DNA from: Ophioceras dolichostomum
Taxonomy: Eukaryota > Ascomycota > Sordariomycetes > Magnaporthales > Ophioceraceae
Assembly: GCA_003049485.1 (NCBI GenBank)
Contig: PYST01000162.1
Location: 1 to 64,000, forward strand
DNA length: 64,000 nucleotides
Direction of reading: 5' to 3'
The notes beneath the pieces were generated by a model. The model was not told where the DNA came from. It ran no database searches and saw only the letters and a list, made by a program, of their open reading frames with translations. A program made the position numbers and the translations under genes. Position 1 is the stretch's first letter; each line of letters opens with the position of its first letter. Positions 47,472-60,800 of this stretch are shown in pieces.

Positions 47472-50400
47472 CGCATGTGCTGATGCCCCTCACCTCTCAC
47501 GTCCCTTACCCACCTCCCATATACGTTTCACCATACCCGATTTGGAGGCATCTATCTGTTTCTCGGCGACCGAATGTCATGGTCAGGCGCTCATACCCCC
47601 CCATCCCTCATCGTGGAGACCAGGAGCTGATTTACGATTTGTGCCAGGATAGGAAGGAGTTTTTTTGCTTGGTGGTTGTAGTGGAGGGGGAGCCGATAGT
47701 CTCACGTGCGCCTCGGGTGCGCCCTGCAAGCTAGTAGGTGCCAGCAACCGGGCGCCCATGGCTGCGATACGAGGCTGGCGACACTCGCTGAGGTTTGGAA
47801 CATTATCCCCCTTTTCTTTTGTGTGTTCCAACCCTGCGACAGCGTCGGCTCTCCCCCTTCGTTTCCCCTTCTTTTCTTTTCTGTTCTATTCACCCCTTTC
47901 TAGACACAGTTCCCTCTCTCGAAGTGGTCGGCTTCCCTGCGCTCTTGCTGGGCGCCACCACTACTTTGTTTGGTCTTCTCTACCGGCAACAGGAAGTCTT
48001 GACTTTCCTCATTATAGACACGCGTGACCGTAGAGCACCACACCTACGGTTGTACTCTCGTTACTCAAACATCTCAATACTGATGTCACTCTTTGATATC
48101 TTTGTACATGTGTTTGTGTGCACGTTATACACAGGTGCTGAGCTGGTATTTGCTGTTGATGTTGTCGACTACTACTTGCTACCCTCCCTACTTACCTGCC
48201 TGCCCCCCTACCTACCCGCCTCCCTCCCTCCTTAACCAGCAAGGTAGGCATGTGCCAAGTACATGCAGTCTGTTACCTACAGGTCGGTGCGATCGACGAC
48301 GTTCGTCTGAGATATCACGCAAAGAGCCCGGTGTTGGGCTTGGGGATGGTGATTTGGTAGTGATACTAGGTAAGGCGCCTCGGTAGTCTTGTGAAAGCTG
48401 TCCAAAAATGTACCCTTGCCGAACGGAACAGTAACCGCGGCAAGATATAATAAGCAGTATCAGCGGACAGAAAGTGTCTAGCGAAGAGGTGCACGGAAAG
48501 GCAATGAGGAGCTGGAAGAACATGAGCCTTGAGACTCTTCCCAGTGAGTGACCAAACTCTTCCCGGCACATTAATGGGGGAAACCACAAAAGTGGCGACG
48601 GACGAATAGTGAGCCAACATGAAGCTGAGCTCACGACGGCGTTGGGAGGATGCGTTGCTCTTGATGATCGTGCTCCACTTGGGGTGCTGAGACTGGAGCA
48701 AAGAACCCCCCTCCGCGCAAATAGTGCCGAGAGCAGCACAAGTCGAGACTGTTGATATACGGCCCGAACTGTTTTGCCTGGTGCCTACTGAAACCGGTGT
48801 GGTGGCCGCTCGAGGTAGGTAGGTCTGACTTGTGATGCAGATAAAGCGCAAGACGTGAGTAAGGCTAGCTGCACTCTGCTCACCATCCCTTGCAGCCCAG
48901 AGAGGTGCGGCTCATTGTCTAGGTAGGCAGACTCATAAGGCAGCTTCCCGTCTTCCTGTCATCACAGTAACAGTCAAACAAGGGGGGTGAGCTGAGTTCG
49001 AATCCGCGATTTGAATTTGTGTTCGACCTTGGCGGAGAAAAATGCGATCTGCTTCGAAAGATGGTCTTGCTGTTAACCCTTTTTTTTTTGTTGAAGACGC
49101 GAAGCTCCATCTCCTACGTACCTGCCCAGAAAACCTCGGACATTCGAGGCGAATAGGGGGAGCTGTTTATTAGCGCGGTACCGTTAGTAAATGCATGTGG
49201 CCTTGCGCCGATTCTACCATAATTCCGGCCGTTGTGAACGGGCGCTTGCTTTAATAGGTGCAGTATGGAGTAACAACCTGAAGGTTATCAGGACCTAGCC
49301 AAATTCAACGACATCGACGGACGTTCAACGGTGAGGGGTGGAAGCACCCGAGGTACAGCCATCCAAAGTCGCCGGACCCCGGAAGCTTCTTCCAGTGGAA
49401 TCCCATAATCGGCTAATGCGTCTGTCCGCACGCCGCGTAGTGTACTTCCTTACCTGCTTACCTGCTCCTGAACAATACATTAGGTTAGCAGCCGTCGTTG
49501 ATGCGCGAACACTCTTGATAGCCTAACCGGAGCACTCCTGACAAGGCCACACCAAGGTACCACTCTGCACAACAAATAGTTGGGGACGCACAAAGTCCAC
49601 CCTGCGGCTCATGTCATGCATGCATGCATGTGGGATTGGGAAAATCCCCGATCAGCTGGCCCATCCTGGTTTGCTTGGCCCACCTTTCTTTCCCACCCAC
49701 GACTTGGCCGAGGGAGAGGAAGGAGAACGAGAAGGAGGAAGATGAGAACTAGTGAGGAGAGAAGCGACAGACTTGAAAAAGTTGCATCAGTATCCAGCTG
49801 ACTGTTGTTGTAAAGTATGGAGCTGCGAAAACTACCTAATCAAGAACAGCAGTTGCCTCTTGCTTGTTAGAGGAAGCTTGGGTCGTAAGCCAAGATTCTG
49901 ATGATCGACCTGCAGTACTTCTCCCTCTCTTGGTCATCTGTCTGTATGATCAGTGGTGTTTTGAGCGGTGAAAGGAAAAGACCCGAACGTCGAAAGAGAG
50001 AGGAAGGCGGGCCGATGAAGGAAATGGAGAGGAAAGTAAGTGGCTCGCCTCGGTGACCGTTCCTGGCGTAAATCTTGTTGAAAATTCTTCCGTCCTTCCA
50101 TTTAAGAGTGGCGGTTGAAATTACTATATGTTATATCAAACCTCCCCTATACCTGCCTATATGACGTTTCTAAGAACGGGCAAAACCTGATCGGTTAAGT
50201 GGTGCCCGCTCCCATTGTTGTCTTTTTAGTTTCTTCTTGCTCTTTTTCTCTCCTGTTACCTTTTTCTTCTTCTCTATCCTTCTGTTTGTGCTTCCCTTCA
50301 CGTTGTCTTTGTTGATTTACCGGGCCGGCGAGAACGCGACCCATCTATGGCTGGGTGTCTGGCCGGTTTGCTGCACGCGCAGAGGCTTAGGTAATTCCCC

Positions 50401-51744
50401 TTCCCGAAATGGCCTCCGTTTTCGCCTTCCCATCCCACTCCCCCTCTCCGAAAGCTCAGTCCAAGCCTCTCCAAACAAAAGTCGTCCATCGACCGCCTCC
50501 CCTTTCTCGCGTCGAAAATCTCCAACGCTGCACGGCCGTGTCGTGTTCGAATAGAGTCCCCTCGAGGTCGCAAAATAAGGCACTTTGATAATGAGCAAAA
50601 CGCGGAAACTCATTCTCTGTCTTTCACATTTTCTTCCTGCCTTCTATGTGATGCCTATATCTCTTTTAGCCCTTCACTCTTCCACTCTCTTTAACCCTCC
50701 TTCCCTTGGACCACGCCGTCTTCGCCCATAGCTTTAGAGCTGCCACCACTTGCCTTCCCGTGCGGGTGGACTGCGCGGTGCCCCACGCCGACCGGCCTCA
50801 CCCACAAGCAGCCTCCCCATCACCAGGCTGCCCCTATACACAGCTAGCGATTCGCACCACCCATATGCCGATTCCAGTTCCGAAACACGAGAAAAGGTGA
50901 TGAACAAGAGAGGGAGATCATTGGGGCCTCATCAGACCGCTCCTAATGGAGATGCAAACGTGCGACAGTTGTACCCGTCTCAGCCCAGCCCAGCCTCTTC
51001 CAAATGGACGGACAAACAACAATCCAGATCACCACCCGCTCTACCAGAGCGCAACCAAGGCTATCCGACCTCCCGACTCGACAACCGATAGAAGAAGAAC
51101 GACGACGATACAAAAACAAGGCGAGGAAAGGACAGACGAGAAGAGATATTTGAGACAGCCAAAAAAAAAAGCACCTCACTTACGGCTATCGTACACACCA
51201 CTGCCAATCACGAAACGAGATTAAAAGAAAATAAAACGGATTAAACGAAATCGCCGGCGCCAGAAGGAAACTAATCACGGCGATGTGGATGGCTGGATAT
51301 ATGTGGTGTTCTTCAAGACCATGGACGAAAAAAGAGTAGGGCAAGCCAGATCAGCCTGACAAGAAGGAAGCATGTGGGATAAGCAAAGAACAGAAAGAAG
51401 AATATGCGAAGGAGAGAACGAAGAGGGAAAAAAAAGCTGGCGATGGGAGGAGGGAGAGAAGCGTTCCACAGCTTGCCTCCCTGTCTGCCTGCCGCCGCCG
51501 CGAACGGTTTATACGTCGACCCGGATATCGACCAAATAAGTACCTAGAAGAAGAACTGGCATTTCGTTGTACAGTGGTATCTTCGTCGCGCGCGTATGGT
51601 TGTTCTCAAAAGCCGTACAATTACAGATGTTGGTCGCTGCGTCTGGTCGCTGGTGGTTGTGGTTGTGGTGGTGGCGGCTGTTGTTGTGTGTGGGTGGTGG
51701 ATGGTGGGAACCGCCCATGGTGCCACAGCTAGAACACCTTCTCG
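47472..51744. other. Gene-poor region between the hypothetical gene and the Zn2Cys6 gene
   Basis: No gene is supported. ACCT/CCCT-rich repeats lie at 48178-48235, and TAGGTA words at 48811-48826 and 48919-48930. A strong CT tract at 50222-50310 looks like a fungal promoter on the plus strand but is followed by no convincing ORF. The right end holds the 3' UTR of the Zn2Cys6 gene. Confidence 0.5.
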
Positions 51745-54700
51745 TCATTGTGGGTGAAGATGATGGGAGGATGACGAAGAATCGGGCTGGTCGATTAGGC
51801 CGCCAATATCGACGCGTGATCGATCGTCCCTAGGCGGTGGCCATGATGGCGGTTGCTGTTGTTGTTGTTGTAGTTGTTGATGCTGTTGCTGCTGCTGCTG
51901 GCTGCTCCGAATCGGAGGTAGTTGGTACCCTGGCTGCTGGGGTGGTGGTTGGTGGGGGCCGAGGTGTGAGGGTGGCGGCCTCGAGGTTGAAGACGATTGT
52001 GGCAGGTTGCTCTGTTGGAGCTGATACGGCGAGGCAGTTGCACCTGGAGCGCCTGGCCCTCCCAAGCCCGGCGAATACTCCGGCCGGCTCGGCGACGCCG
52101 AATATGAGCTCTGCAGCCCAGGACTGAGGCCTGGCATCATCCCCTGACCCCCTGGCCTCACGCCGCCGTACCCACCGCTTGCGTCGCTTCCCAGTCGTGG
52201 CCTCCCTGGCTCAAAAGTGGCTGATACAGGAGTCGGCTGCGCGGCGAACGCCTGGGGAGGCGCTGGTTGGTACTGGTACGGCATATCCCGCGGATCTCGC
52301 GTATGTGGTGACGGGGTCAGGTGTCCGTGCGGTCGGGCGGCGACGCTTAGTTGGATGACGACGAAATAGATCGAATCCTGCTTGGCGAGCCCCAGGCGGA
52401 CGGGATATGACCGGGGCTGGCCATCCTGGCCGATAAAGGTCATGAAGTCTTGCTTGTCGAGCTGGAACCTTGCCATCTCCTCCAGAGTGAATCCAAGTTC
52501 CTGCATCACCCGCTCCTCCTCCTGTTTGCCGAAGATGGGAGGCAGGTAGTTGGGTTCCTTGCGGACCTGCTCGTCCTGGAGCTGCCGCTGCTGAACCAAC
52601 ACGCGCTCCTGCTCGGACGGTACGACCACGTCCATCAGCTTCAACCCTTGGACCGAGTGCCGGCCGATCGCCTCCGCAAAAGTCACCGAGGCCTTGGCGA
52701 TCTCAAAGTCCATGGCGAGGAATGCGGCTGGCTCGGGTGGCCTCGTCGCAATGGATAGCGGGGCTGGGAAGATATTCGCATCCGACGCCGAGCCCCGTTC
52801 TAGGAACCTCGAGGACGCGCCCCCCTCGGTTGGTTGCGACTTGAGAACGCGGTACGACTGAGACCGGCGGAGGGTATCGTCATAGCCGGGGCTCATCGAT
52901 GCCGGAGGCTGGTTGAAGAGTGAGATGGGACGCCTCATCGACCCCTCCTGGGAGTGGCCTCCCCTTCCTGGCACATCGTATCTCAACTCCCTGTCGTCGC
53001 GTAGCCGAGGACGGCCCCGCTTTTTGTGCTGGACATCGACGCAGGAGTCCTCCTTGCTGTTGCTGATACACCTAGAGCAAGGTCTTTGGGCTGTAGAAAC
53101 GATCAGCAAACCTGCGTCTGTGCAATTCTGAAGTTGCAAAATGCAAACATAACTGGGGCAAGAAAGGACCCAGACAAGGAGAGACTAGTGAGCCACCCAT
53201 CCATATTTTTGCTCTTGCTTTCTCACTTCTTCTTTTCCCTCTCTTTCATTATTTTGCCACCTCTTCTTCCCCTGGATCTTCTGGAATAAAGAGCAGCACT
53301 GGCTGTCTGAAGGGCCGGTAGCCAACAAAGTCAGGCCATCGCTGGAAGGATACGGCACGCGGACCCCCGAAGCCGGGAAGCCAATTGGCCTGCTTGCTTG
53401 TGTCTTCTCCCCCTATATGACTGGGGCATTATGCCTAAATCACAGTCAGACGGAAGAGAGGCGTAAGCCTCTGTAAATCCTGTGCTTCTTCGTTTTCCCC
53501 ATGAGGCCCCGGCCCGAGTTGCCGCAGAGTTCATCCTCCAGACGGGAATTGCCGACCCGCGGTGCACGCAATTTCGGTCGAAACCGCCGAGTGGGCGGCC
53601 TGGAAGCGACGAGACCTTGGAGCCTCGCTTGAGGATTGCCAAAATCCGTGTTCCTTGCAGCACATGCGGCACACATACTGTGCGTGTCGCATGGCAAAGC
53701 TTTCCCGTTTTGCTCCCTTGTCTCGTCCCCTCTTGCCCCATACCAGACCCCTGCAAGAGTCAATGCCGCAGAACTCAAAAGAAAAAAAAAAGGGGGGGGG
53801 GGGGGATGGCGTCGCGGGGAATAGAAGACGGAAAGGACAACACGGCAAGGGAAATGGAGCAGAGATGAAAGCAAAAAGTAGTGTAGCGGGCCCCAAGTTT
53901 GTCGCGCATCCGGGTTTCGCGTTCTATTTTTAAGAAAACGTCATTTCGGGGATACGTACCGTCGCACCTGTAGAGCATCGTCAGCCGAGAGTTCTGGCTA
54001 CTGATTGCGGCCTGCTTCTGGTAGTCCCAAGCAAGAATGAGGCTATGGGCTATGGGCCGTAGATCAGAGAGAGGTGAGGTATTAGCTTCACTCACCTGAG
54101 ATGTGCTCGCTTGCAAGGCACGCAGGCGGATGCCACGTGCCCCTTCGTCTTTCGCTGGGTCTTTGGCGACGTGAATGGCAGTCCTTCTTGGGTTGGCGGC
54201 CTAGGGGGCATTGGGTAAGGGCCCTGCATGCCTATCGGGCCAGAGCCTGGTCCGGGAAGTGGCCCGGAGCCGGGCCCAGGACCTGGACCAGGTCCAGGAC
54301 CACCGAGAGGACTCGGCAGGTAAGGATGCTGTGCCATGAGATGACCTGGCGGTTGCGGCTGAAAGGGCGGAAGAGGTCGGGGCATGTTCTCGGGCGCGCG
54401 GTGGAAGCCGTACTGTAACCGCTCTGGCGGTGTTTCTGGAGCGAACGGCCTCATCGGGGGCTGAACCTGCTGCGGCGATTGGGTTTGGTGAGTGTGGGCC
54501 TGAATTGAGGGTGGATGCAATCTGACGTCTCCGTGCGCTGTCGTCGAGAGTCCGCGATGGACATCTTGGCTGGCGGACGAGTGATGGTACTGCTGCTGTT
54601 GCTGCTGATGGTAGATCCCCTGGCTGCGGTCCCCGGTCTCTTGTGGAGCTGGTTTCGGAGGCAGCGGCGGAGAGCCGGACATGGGCGGAGACGGGTAGGC

Positions 54701-54850
54701 CCTCGAACGCGCGACGGCGCTTGTGGTCTCTGCTCTGGCCCAGCTCAGATCAAGATTGACGGGCGGTGCCAGTTCCGGGGGAGGTCGGCGCCGGCCGATA
54801 GGGAGGGTGAACGAGGTCTCGGAAGGACGACTTAAGCTTATGGCTTGCAT
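51745..54850 (-). CDS. Zn2Cys6 transcription factor with probable PAS fold
   Basis: Three exons, 54096-54850, a microexon 53960-53967 (8 nt) and 51745-53090, join in phase to 702 residues. The Pro/Gln-rich N terminus (1-235) carries a Gly-Pro repeat. The binuclear zinc cluster has Cys 243, 246, 253, 259, 262 and 271 (C-x2-C-x6-C-x5-C-x2-C-x8-C); Cys 253 is coded by the microexon. It is followed by the basic linker HKKRGRPRLRDDRELRYD. Residues about 375-505 (DFEIAKASVTFAEAIGRHSV, then DFMTFIGQDGQPRSYPVRLG and DSIYFVVIQLSV) look like a PAS domain. The C-terminal 160 residues are Pro/Gln/Ser-rich, probably an activation region. Spacing with five residues between Cys 3 and 4 and the PAS-like part recall the Rds2/Ert1/AcuK group of carbon regulators, but the target genes cannot be told from sequence. 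Confidence 0.85.
53091..53959 (-). other. Long intron 2 of the Zn2Cys6 gene
   Basis: At 869 nt it is far longer than the other introns in the window. It carries a GTACGT donor and a TACAG acceptor, plus an A-then-G homopolymer block at 53781-53805. No coding exon or known RNA is recognised inside it. Confidence 0.7.
53968..54095 (-). other. Intron 1 of the Zn2Cys6 gene
   Basis: The donor GTGAGT follows the codons for CKRAHL plus AG. The acceptor CTACAG precedes the 8-nt exon. Length is 128 nt. Confidence 0.75.
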
Positions 54851-57800
54851 GGATGTAATTGTGCACGTCCAAGGGCTGGGGATGGCGCCGAGATCTCAAG
54901 CCGACCCTTCGGGTAAGGAGACGCCGTGGCCGCAACTAGCCCAGAAACCCAACCTCGACGAAGGCCTTGACGAGAGAGAAGAAGGAACGAGCCTGACGTT
55001 GGCCACGTTGGTCGGCGGGCACATTACCTGACTCCGTGGCGATGAAGCGTGCTGTCAGATCCTATCGGGGGGGTGTGATGTCGAGAACTGTTCTTGCCAG
55101 TCGACTAACATGTACCTGGGTTGGGCTGGCCTATTTCTTGGGCTGGTTGTTGGCCGGTGGTTGGCTGCTGGTGGCTTGCTTGCTTGCCCGATTGGTCGAT
55201 CGCCACTATCGTCTGTCTCTCGCCGTGGGTTCTCTCTGGTTTTGCTACTGGGCGCTGGTGGCTAGCGGCTGGGTCCTAGGAAGCAGTATCTATCTACTGC
55301 CTGCGAAGGGGATTTTTCGGTGGGTGGTTGAGGGGGAGGGGGGGATGGCAGAAACCGAATTCGATGACCCACGCGCACAGGGTGCAGTGGGTTTGCTTGA
55401 GTTCGGCTCAGTTTGCCTCGTGGTTGGCTCGTTCTGGTGGAGTCGCAGGCGACACTGGGGCACGATGGCGAGTCCGGTTCGAGGAAGACGGGGGCCAAGA
55501 GACAAACGCTACCGAAGTAGGGGGAATATAGGGGAGGGATGTGATGGATGAGTGCTCCTTTTTCAAGGCGGCGCGGGTTTGGGTGGTGATGGGTTGGGAA
55601 AACAACATGCACGCACACGCACGCCTTGGTCCTCGTTCTGAGCTCAATCGTGAGTCCGGGCCTGGGCCTGAACCTGAACCTGAACCTGGACCGTGACGGT
55701 GGACACGGGATAGACTCGGGGTGGCCGGTGACGGGGGACGGCCAAGTGGGAGGAAGAGGAGGAGGCGGAGGAGTTGCTGGCTGGAGGGTTCCTGGGGGTG
55801 TGGAAGCTACAACACGATCGAGCAACAATGTCGGACAAGATGCTGCCTGCGCCGTAATACTAGCTCAGTGAATCCTTTGCGCTCCCGTGATACCGCATAC
55901 GGCGGTGTTCGTCGTCACCGGCTGTGGTTGGGGAAGTCGTCGGGGTCCTGCAGTCGAACCGAGAAACTCATGTGCTCAGAACCGGCCGGAGGGCGGCGAG
56001 GGTGCGGCGGCGGAAGGGAGGACGGATCCAGGAGTCCAAGACAGACAGGCGTTTTGCTTTGGCGGATCCGGAGGCGGAGAGGTTGCGCGGTGATAGCGAG
56101 GGATGAAGGGCAACCGAGCGCACTCCCTTTCTTTCTATCCTGCCCTCTTGATTCCCCCTCTTCTCTTATTTCTTGTTCTTTCTCCTATCCCTCGTCTCCT
56201 GCCAGTCTTGCTCCCTTCTCCACGTTCCTGTGTTCCCAGTTCCACTCCCAGGACCGGTCCGTTCCACCTCCACTTCCTCTGGTGTACAGCTCCGGATCGC
56301 GTTCAGATTCTGTCCGGTTACTACAGCGCTGGATGGATGGTCTTCTCCCGTTCGTCCTCGAGTAACTACGGCGCAAAAAACAAAAGAAGGGTGAGATAGT
56401 CGTTGTGAAGACGGCACCTCGAGAAGAGAGGTCGAGGGTGGTGGGCTGCCGGTGCTAGCTGCCAGAAGCTGCAAAGGGGGTTTTGTGCGACTTAAAGGGA
56501 CAAGCTGGGGGTGATTGAAGAGATGGTGACAAGGGTGACCCAGGTTTGCAGTGATCTTGGGAGCTTGGAACGCGAGGAAGGAGGGGTGTAGGGGGGTAGG
56601 GAAGCCGGGCCAGCATGCCAGCTTGCCAGCTTTGCTGCTGGTGCGGATACAGCTGCTTCTGGTGTTGCTGATGGTACTGTGGTATTGCTGCTTGCTCGTG
56701 CTGGTGCTGGTGGGTGCCCCTGCGACTTTGGGCTTCAACCCTTCAACCCGGGGTCCTGGGGGCCGGTCATGGGGTGGCGCTGCTAATCAAGGGTGCGGAT
56801 AGGTAGCCTGCGCTCCTCGGCGCTGCCAGGTGGGTTGCCAACTTGCCAGGTGGGCTGCCAGGGTTGGCGTGCCCCTGCCCTGCCGGGATGGGGCATCCAT
56901 CCCATCCCCCATGTTCCTTTCCCCCATCCCCATCCGATCCCTTGTCAACCCTAATCCGGACCAATGCTGCAGTGAGCCAGACGAGACGAAAGGGCAGGAG
57001 GATACGCAATCATCCGAGGATCCTCTACTAATTAGAAGGACTTTTTAGCGGGCCGGCTGGTCTCAAGCCCGTCTATTATGGATCGTGTGAATTCTCCGGC
57101 TGGTTTCAACGCTTTGCGGAAAGCTTTCGGGTGTGTAAGTGCAGTGTGTGTGAGTGTGCGAGTGTGTGAGAGTGTGAGAGTGTGAGGGGAAGCATGATTG
57201 TATGGGCGTGTGGGCGTGTGGGCGTGTGTGCTTGCGTGCGTGCTTGTTCGTGTGTGTCCAGAGCTGGGTGTGATGAAGCGTGGGTGTAGTGCTGTGTTTC
57301 CGGAGTACATACTTGATTTGATCAAGCCTGAACGAGGTTCGAAATACCAAGTGGGATGGATTTCATGTTGCGTTGAGTTCCGGACTTGGATGGTGGATGG
57401 GAGGGTTGAGAGATAGTTGCGTTAGTGGTTGTGTGCGGGTGTGTTGGCGTGCGTGCAGCCCCTGCAGGGAGTGAGGGAAAAGGTGTGCATGTCCAAGCTG
57501 CTCAGGATATGTTTGAGGCGAGCTGAAGCTTGCGATTGGACAAATCATTGATCAATGCCACTGGCGATGCAGGCAGGTACGCACTCGAGAGTTCTGCAAC
57601 CGCGACTGACATCACGCTCGCGCAACTATGGTAGACAGACTGAATGGGCAGGTGGAAAGGAGGGCCCTTTCCTCGCAAGTCAATGGCTGAGGTAGAGGTG
57701 GTTTGTACCTAAAAGGTGGCCACCCTCCATCCATTGCTCTTTCTCTGTGTTGTTCCGTCCCTGCCCACTGGCCTGCTCCCTCCCTCTTCCCACCGTCGTT

Positions 57801-60800
57801 CCGGTGCATGCCACCTCGGGACGGACCAGAAAATGTAATGACTGGAACGGTATCTTAGCCAACCAGCCAGTAACGAGAGCAGAGCAGCCGGTGGTCGAAG
57901 GGTGGTCCGTGGGAAACCGACATCATGGGCCCTGGATCTGGCACATCAAATAGGAGGTCCAGGATGGAAAGGTGGTGGGGGATTGGACGAAATGAAGATT
58001 TGGGGTAAGATGCCGGTGATGTGCAGAGGTGGTTTAATGCGTCTGCTACAGATCTCGGCTCCAGCTTCAGGTTTCGACTGCAGTGGCTACAAACAGGGTG
58101 ACTGGCAGAAGGAACTCCCACCCCCTCGCCCCCATCAACCATTCATTCCCGCAATGAGGCGTGAGGGGCAGCGGATGACTGGTGGTGGAGGCATTGGAGG
58201 CACAGGCAGGACTTGGAGAGAGGTGGACATATTTGCGTGTGTGTGTGTGTGTATCGCCCGAGCCTATGAGGGGTCGAGATCACCCGAACCAGCCTTACTA
58301 TTGCTCGAGAAGACCCTGGGGCAGCTCTTTGTCCGGTCGCGGCGCAAAATGTACCTACATCCAAGCGACGAGCGCCAACGTAACGCGCTAATGCAAGCGT
58401 GTGCTGTAGGAAACCAAGGCAGACTCGACAGGCACCGAGGGCACCGTTGCGACGGGCTCTGCTGTCACCTGGACTCGGCCACCCTCCATCGATGAGCCAA
58501 AATAACATGAAGCTTTGTGTGTGTCCAGTCCGCTTACGCTGTGCGTATGCGGAGCGCACGATAGGCGAAGGAGGACATGGGCATACGTCAAAAAGGGAGG
58601 TACCTGACCTCCCTTTCTCCACCCCTCTCCATCCCCCGCCGCCCTCATCACGGTGGGCAAGTTTCCATTGCGTGTCCAAAGTACCTCACCTCTCCAGCAC
58701 TAGGAGCACAACGTAGGAAATAATAGAACAGTGGTACTTCCTTTCGACGCCTAGGTAGGATGGAGTCGATGCCAAAAAGTAAGAAGAAGCGGCCGACTTA
58801 CCACCAGCCTAATATCGAGAAAAGGGTCAGTGTGGGGAGCTTGACACTTACATGACGCCGAACATGTCTCTTCATCAACAAGAACAGCAACACGGAGCGG
58901 CGCCCGACTGCCCTCGAAGGGCTCAGAGAAAATTAAAATGAAATCGAACGCAGCCAGTCTCGATGCGTTCTCTCAGTCCTTTTGACAGGAAGCTGATGAC
59001 GTTCGCTTCTGGTTCCTTCCGAGGTTCGTTTCTGAGCCAGCTGGCCGGCTCGGGGTTAAGACGCCGACGAACTGTTGGTTCCCGTCTGGTGTGATGAGTG
59101 GTAATGTGGCTTGAGCCTAACACACACAGCTCGGGAAATTTTCGACTGACTTCAGTCCTGGCACCTGAAACTAATTGGAGGTTGTGTGGAGTCTACCTGC
59201 CTCTAGTTTGCTCCTACGACGACGACTACCACATAGTGTCGGTTGGAGCAAGCCATTCCATCATCCCAAGATTGAAAGGCAACGAATTGATGACCTCCTT
59301 TTCCTGTCTTCTCTGGCCAACTCAGGAGCATCCATGCCATCTTCCTGAGCAGGTTGATAGTCACGACGACGGAACTTTGCTGGGATGGGCAAACAGACTG
59401 ACTGACAGGGCCTTCCGACAAGCATTGATGCAAATGCATAAACGTTCTTTTTATATCGGTAAGTTGCAGGAACAAGTTACAGAGTTGTAAAATTTGGACG
59501 GTCCCGTCGGCCTCAACTGGCACTTTCTGTCACCAGTCGCTGGCCGCCCGCTGCCGCATTGGCCCGGGCGCCATGCATCAATGTCCGTGCTGGAAGAAAG
59601 CGTGGAAGCACCGTGACGCCGTCGAGTCCGGGGAGCGACGCCTCGTCACATCCATCTCCCCCGCCAAGTCACACCGGTGGCGGAGAGATGAGACTTCAAC
59701 ACATGGCCCGGCATCATCAGAATTCAACCGATTGCAACCAAAAAGGCCCAGAGCCTCTGCCACATGTAGAGCCCAGAGCCCAGAGCACCCTTCGCATCAA
59801 CAACAAAATCAAATTTAGAAAAGTACAAACGAGCACAGAGCTAAGGTCACCTCAAAGCCCAAGGAAGCTGCCGCCCCGCACACGAGTGGACGAATAGGTA
59901 CGGATTGGGACAAATGGCACATTTGGAGTAGCAATTGTGCTTTCTCGCTTGTCCGTCGGTCGTCATCCGCGTGGGCACAGGTTTCGGGCAGCTCCATCTT
60001 CGTTATTGTCCAGGACCCGGCTGATATAGCTTGTTAACCGGCACGGCCAGCCCTGGAGCCATGCTACCATCGGTCCCAGGACCCTTGAGCCCAACAAGGC
60101 CCGGGAAGAGGAGCTTGGGGCAAGGCACCAGGCTCCCACGCGGCAGCAAGATCCTCCTGCGCTACGGCGCTGATCTCAACCTTTCTTCAGCGCCTCTCTT
60201 CAACTAATATAGGGCACCCAAGACTAGCCCATGAGCCATCCATCTCTCATATTACTTCTGCTCATGATATGCCGTTCCATTCCGATGCCACGAAGTCACC
60301 TCCGAGGAGGTGGTACCTGGGGGACCCAGGCGCCTCGGCGTCCGCAGGCCTCCAACTTAGGTACTCGAGGATACTTCTGTAGTAGTGCAAACTCCTGGCA
60401 TCTCGTTCCCCCATGTGTCCTATAGATACGGAAGTGCGTTGTACCATCCCACCATCCAGAAGTTTGGAGCTGCAGCCTGCATTGCGAGTCGTTCAGATCG
60501 GTCGCGAATCATGAACGGTCTTTGGTGCTCTCGTCTCGGGGCTTGAGCAAGTCCCCCAACAAGTCTGCGCGGTGCGGATTTCAATTTGCAGAAAACACCT
60601 GCAGGCGGGAGCGCCACTTTTTTATTGATCCTCGTGGACGAGAATGGGAAAGGGAGAGGGGGGGAATGTCTCTTCATCTCGCGACGAACCATGGCCCGCA
60701 AAGCCATGAACCATTCGCTGCAAGGATGTCTGCCAGTTTACTTACACATCCAGCCACGATGCAGTATACTACCGTGCACGGCTGATACCTGGCAATGTCC

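Noticed and set aside
48993..49005. Second B-box-like sequence (GAGTTCGAATCCG)
   Set aside because: No matching A box or cloverleaf could be drawn around it.
55042..55551. Plus-strand ORF with hydrophobic segments upstream of the Zn2Cys6 gene
   Set aside because: Trp/Gly/Leu-rich sequence arising from TGG/CTT-rich DNA. No splice context, no recognised family, and it lies in the expected leader of the opposite gene.
59104..59490. 129-codon plus-strand ORF
   Set aside because: Isolated, with no recognisable motif, composition bias or promoter; length is within chance expectation for this GC content.
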